Positions 62,112 to 64,000 of a stretch of 64,000 nucleotides of DNA are shown here, piece by piece; the stretch's first letter is position 1, and every line of letters starts with the position of its first letter. Made by a program: the position numbers and the translations under genes. This stretch comes from Nitrosopumilus oxyclinae (lineage in GTDB: Archaea; Thermoproteota; Nitrososphaeria; Nitrososphaerales; Nitrosopumilaceae). The stretch spans positions 248,001-312,000 of the forward strand of contig NZ_CP026994.1 of the NCBI RefSeq assembly GCF_013407165.1, read 5' to 3'. The notes below the pieces were generated by a model that was given only the letters and a program-made list of their open reading frames with translations, did no database searches and had not been told where the DNA came from.

Positions 62112-62435
62112 ATGCATATTGAGTATGAAGAATTTGAATCCATTGAAGATTTTCTAATGTATATGGCATCAGCTGCACCGCCAATGAAAAACACCTTGCC
62201 AATTAATTCTTACAAAGGATATGTGATGTCTTTTATTCCATTAAGTCCTGCTACTGGAGAAACATATCTTATGCTTTATGCAAAGGGTTCACTTGAACCT
62301 GGAATTTATGAATTTGATATAGCATCAAAGTCATTTAAAAAAGTTGAAGCAGTAGAACGAGCAGACAAAGTTTACTTTATTTCTTTAACACCAATAAGAA
62401 ACACTATAGCTGATATTGCTATTGAAAATCTATAG
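62112..62435 (+). CDS. Conserved-looking hypothetical protein
   Basis: A 107-aa protein, predicted beta-rich with no signal or membrane segment: HIEYEEFESIEDFLMYMAS, then SYKGYVMSFIPLS and YLMLYAKGSLEPGIYEFD. Not recognised. It starts 47 nt after the surface-protein gene and its last 6 nt overlap the convergent radical SAM gene. Confidence 0.6.
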   Translation: MHIEYEEFESIEDFLMYMASAAPPMKNTLPINSYKGYVMSFIPLSPATGETYLMLYAKGSLEPGIYEFDIASKSFKKVEAVERADKVYFISLTPIRNTIADIAIENL

Positions 62436-63968
62436 TTTTTTTGTCTGAATTTTAGGAGCAGATACAGATCTACTTCTTGCATATTTGTCGATAATTTGAT
62501 CTGGAGTTCGTCCATTGAACAGATCTTTACATAATCCTCGCAAATATCTCATAATTGCCCATGTACCTGCTTTGAGAATTCCATACATGAATACCTTCAT
62601 TGGTGGACCATATGTCTTGTTTCTAAGAATAATAGGAATGATATCATTGATGACTCGTAAGTTATTCTCCCAACATTTCCAAAATAATGTAAATTGTGCT
62701 TCATTTAGATTTCCAAAGTGCATTGAATTCTTTTCACTAAAGTCTTGGTAAAGTAATGGTGCTACTAATCCTCTGAAATCCATTTCTCTAAAGTCACTCA
62801 TCATATCTATTGTATATTGAACATCATCTGGAGTTTCGTCAGGCCAGCCAATTATGATTGTGGCAGCTGGGAACCAGTGATTTTCATTTAAAATTTTTGC
62901 TCCTTCTCTTACAACACTTCCCCATTCTTCAGGAGCAAATGGTTTCGTTTTTACTCCGAGGTGTTTTTTTACCATTGCTGGTGATACTGTCTCAATCCCA
63001 AGATTAGTTGCAAGCCATCTGCCTGTTTTATCTTGTTCATTAACATGGGAAATTTGCTGCATCAATATAGGATCTGCAGCAACTGCTGAAAATGTCATAT
63101 GTGTGGTTCCAATAAAGTTTGCACCTAATCCTTTGAGCCCTTTCCATAAATCAACAATTGCATCTCTGTTTGGAACAAAGTCTCTATTATCACATCCATA
63201 TAGTAACATTTCATCAGAATGCAACCAAATAGAATCAAATCCGTAATCTAAGTTAGTTTTAGCTTCATGTTGTAATCTCTCTAATGGAAGATCTTTCTTT
63301 GATCTTTTGTTAACATCACAAAAGTCACATCCTCTTCCGCAACCTCTCATTGCTTCAATCAATGAATTGATTGTTGGACCTTCAATAACTGGGATGTTTT
63401 CAAGATTTCTTACAAAACAATGCATTAGTTCTGGGGCATCATTTTTTTCCAAATCTTGGAACAAGTCTACTGCTAGCTCATCTGCTTCTCCAACAACAAC
63501 GGTATCAATTCCATGTATTTTCATTCTATCTGACTTTGCTAATTCCCATGCCCCGTTGCCTCCTACTACAACTTTGAAATCATATTTCTTTTTTAATTGA
63601 ATAATACTTGCACACATTTTTTTAAATTTCATTGCAACATAGGATAATTTTTCTGGAGACATGGTGGTAGTAACTGGTGCCATTCCTAATGGATCCATTA
63701 CGTTAATTCCAACAACTTTGGTATCTGGTCCAATTGATTTACTTAGCATTTCTGGGTGTGCCATGAATACATCTTCTCTTTTGTATCCGCCTTGAATCAA
63801 GGAACTCTCAATTCTTCTTAATCCTACTTGAGCAACTTTTACCTCTCCTGTTATTGGGTCTGTTTCAACTGAAGGACAAAATACTTTATCAAAAACCCAT
63901 TCTGGTAGAACCTCATATGGTCCACATGCAATAAATCCATAAAGAAAATTTCCTCTATAATTTGTCAT
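62430..63968 (-). CDS. B12-binding radical SAM enzyme
   Basis: A 512-aa protein. The N-terminal half (about 1-190) fits a cobalamin-binding-like domain (VVGINVMDPLG, VVVGGNGAWE, VVVGEADE). The 4Fe-4S motif C210-x3-C214-x2-C217 (RGCGRGCDFCDVN) begins the radical SAM barrel, followed by DSIWLHSDE and a GIETVSPAMVKKHLGVK region. Such enzymes perform methylations or C-C bond formation, including ring formation in archaeal tetraether lipids (Grs proteins). That assignment is a hypothesis. The 32 bp after its start to the window edge show nothing. Confidence 0.85.
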   Translation of the reverse strand: MTNYRGNFLYGFIACGPYEVLPEWVFDKVFCPSVETDPITGEVKVAQVGLRRIESSLIQGGYKREDVFMAHPEMLSKSIGPDTKVVGINVMDPLGMAPVTTTMSPEKLSYVAMKFKKMCASIIQLKKKYDFKVVVGGNGAWELAKSDRMKIHGIDTVVVGEADELAVDLFQDLEKNDAPELMHCFVRNLENIPVIEGPTINSLIEAMRGCGRGCDFCDVNKRSKKDLPLERLQHEAKTNLDYGFDSIWLHSDEMLLYGCDNRDFVPNRDAIVDLWKGLKGLGANFIGTTHMTFSAVAADPILMQQISHVNEQDKTGRWLATNLGIETVSPAMVKKHLGVKTKPFAPEEWGSVVREGAKILNENHWFPAATIIIGWPDETPDDVQYTIDMMSDFREMDFRGLVAPLLYQDFSEKNSMHFGNLNEAQFTLFWKCWENNLRVINDIIPIILRNKTYGPPMKVFMYGILKAGTWAIMRYLRGLCKDLFNGRTPDQIIDKYARSRSVSAPKIQTKKL

Positions 63969-64000
63969 TAAACTACGATCAGCAGTAAGTACAACACGTT

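Noticed and set aside
1-64000. CRISPR arrays, insertion sequences, integrases, prophage genes
   Set aside because: None found. The only tandem repeats are inside coding regions, with no spacer structure and no transposase-like protein.

Overview
The window is a compact, A+T-rich archaeal chromosome segment that reads as core genome of an ammonia-oxidising thaumarchaeon (Nitrosopumilus-like). Evidence: a three-gene biotin-dependent acyl-CoA carboxylase of the type used in the hydroxypropionate/hydroxybutyrate CO2-fixation cycle, beside an 11-gene complex I operon with no NADH-oxidising module; archaeal RfcL, ABCE1, Trm5-like, RpoN and translin; a mevalonate-type isoprenoid cluster with isopentenyl phosphate kinase; a two-domain multicopper oxidase; an archaeal CobT homologue; secreted proteins with the WIKNNAxWW domain; and archaeal TATA boxes about 26 nt before tRNA starts and before many start codons. 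I found no transposase, integrase, CRISPR array or prophage.

Layout. 1-5.1 kb: end of hemA, DUF1059, a flavin reductase, an inositol-phosphatase family enzyme, an uncharacterised protein coupled to RfcL, and a Cys-rich protein. 5.2-8.7 kb: carboxyltransferase, biotin carboxylase and biotin carrier. 8.75-19.7 kb: a peroxiredoxin, then nuoABCDHIJKMLN. 19.7-30.8 kb: a prenyl synthase, tRNA-Glu, a CADD-like enzyme (predicted pABA synthase), a CAU tRNA, a candidate C/D box guide RNA, pyrE, a LarA-like protein, a site-2 protease, an acetyltransferase, a tRNA methyltransferase, ABCE1 head-to-head with 5S rRNA, a 42-aa C2H2 finger and leucyl aminopeptidase. 30.9-34.2 kb: a pentose phosphate operon whose first gene fuses a transketolase N-terminal half to ribulose-phosphate epimerase. 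34.2-39.5 kb: small conserved proteins, CorA, tRNA-His, a Rieske protein and a FAH-family enzyme. 39.5-46.7 kb: one long minus-strand cluster read rpoN-eno-rps2-mvk-ipk-idi-prenyl synthase-gltX. 46.7-52.9 kb: tRNA-Leu, translin, NAD(P)HX epimerase, an MBL hydrolase, CobT-like, GlmS, and ribosomal S13 and S4 with repeat-built tails. 53-64 kb: envelope and metal genes: a winged-helix protein, a small membrane protein, multicopper oxidase plus ZIP transporter, a CDF exporter with three tandem cytosolic domains, a large S-layer-like protein, a Pro-Glu-linker secreted protein and a B12-binding radical SAM enzyme.

How they fit together: the carboxylase supplies carbon fixation, complex I probably works with ferredoxin or quinol rather than NADH, the transketolase/epimerase/transaldolase set makes pentoses, and the isoprenoid set plus perhaps the radical SAM enzyme makes membrane lipids. 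The items most worth a second look are the C/D guide RNA candidate, the TktN-Rpe fusion, the triple-domain CDF exporter beside a translationally coupled oxidase-ZIP pair, a TGRGT-repeat protein, the CADD-like enzyme and several very small genes.
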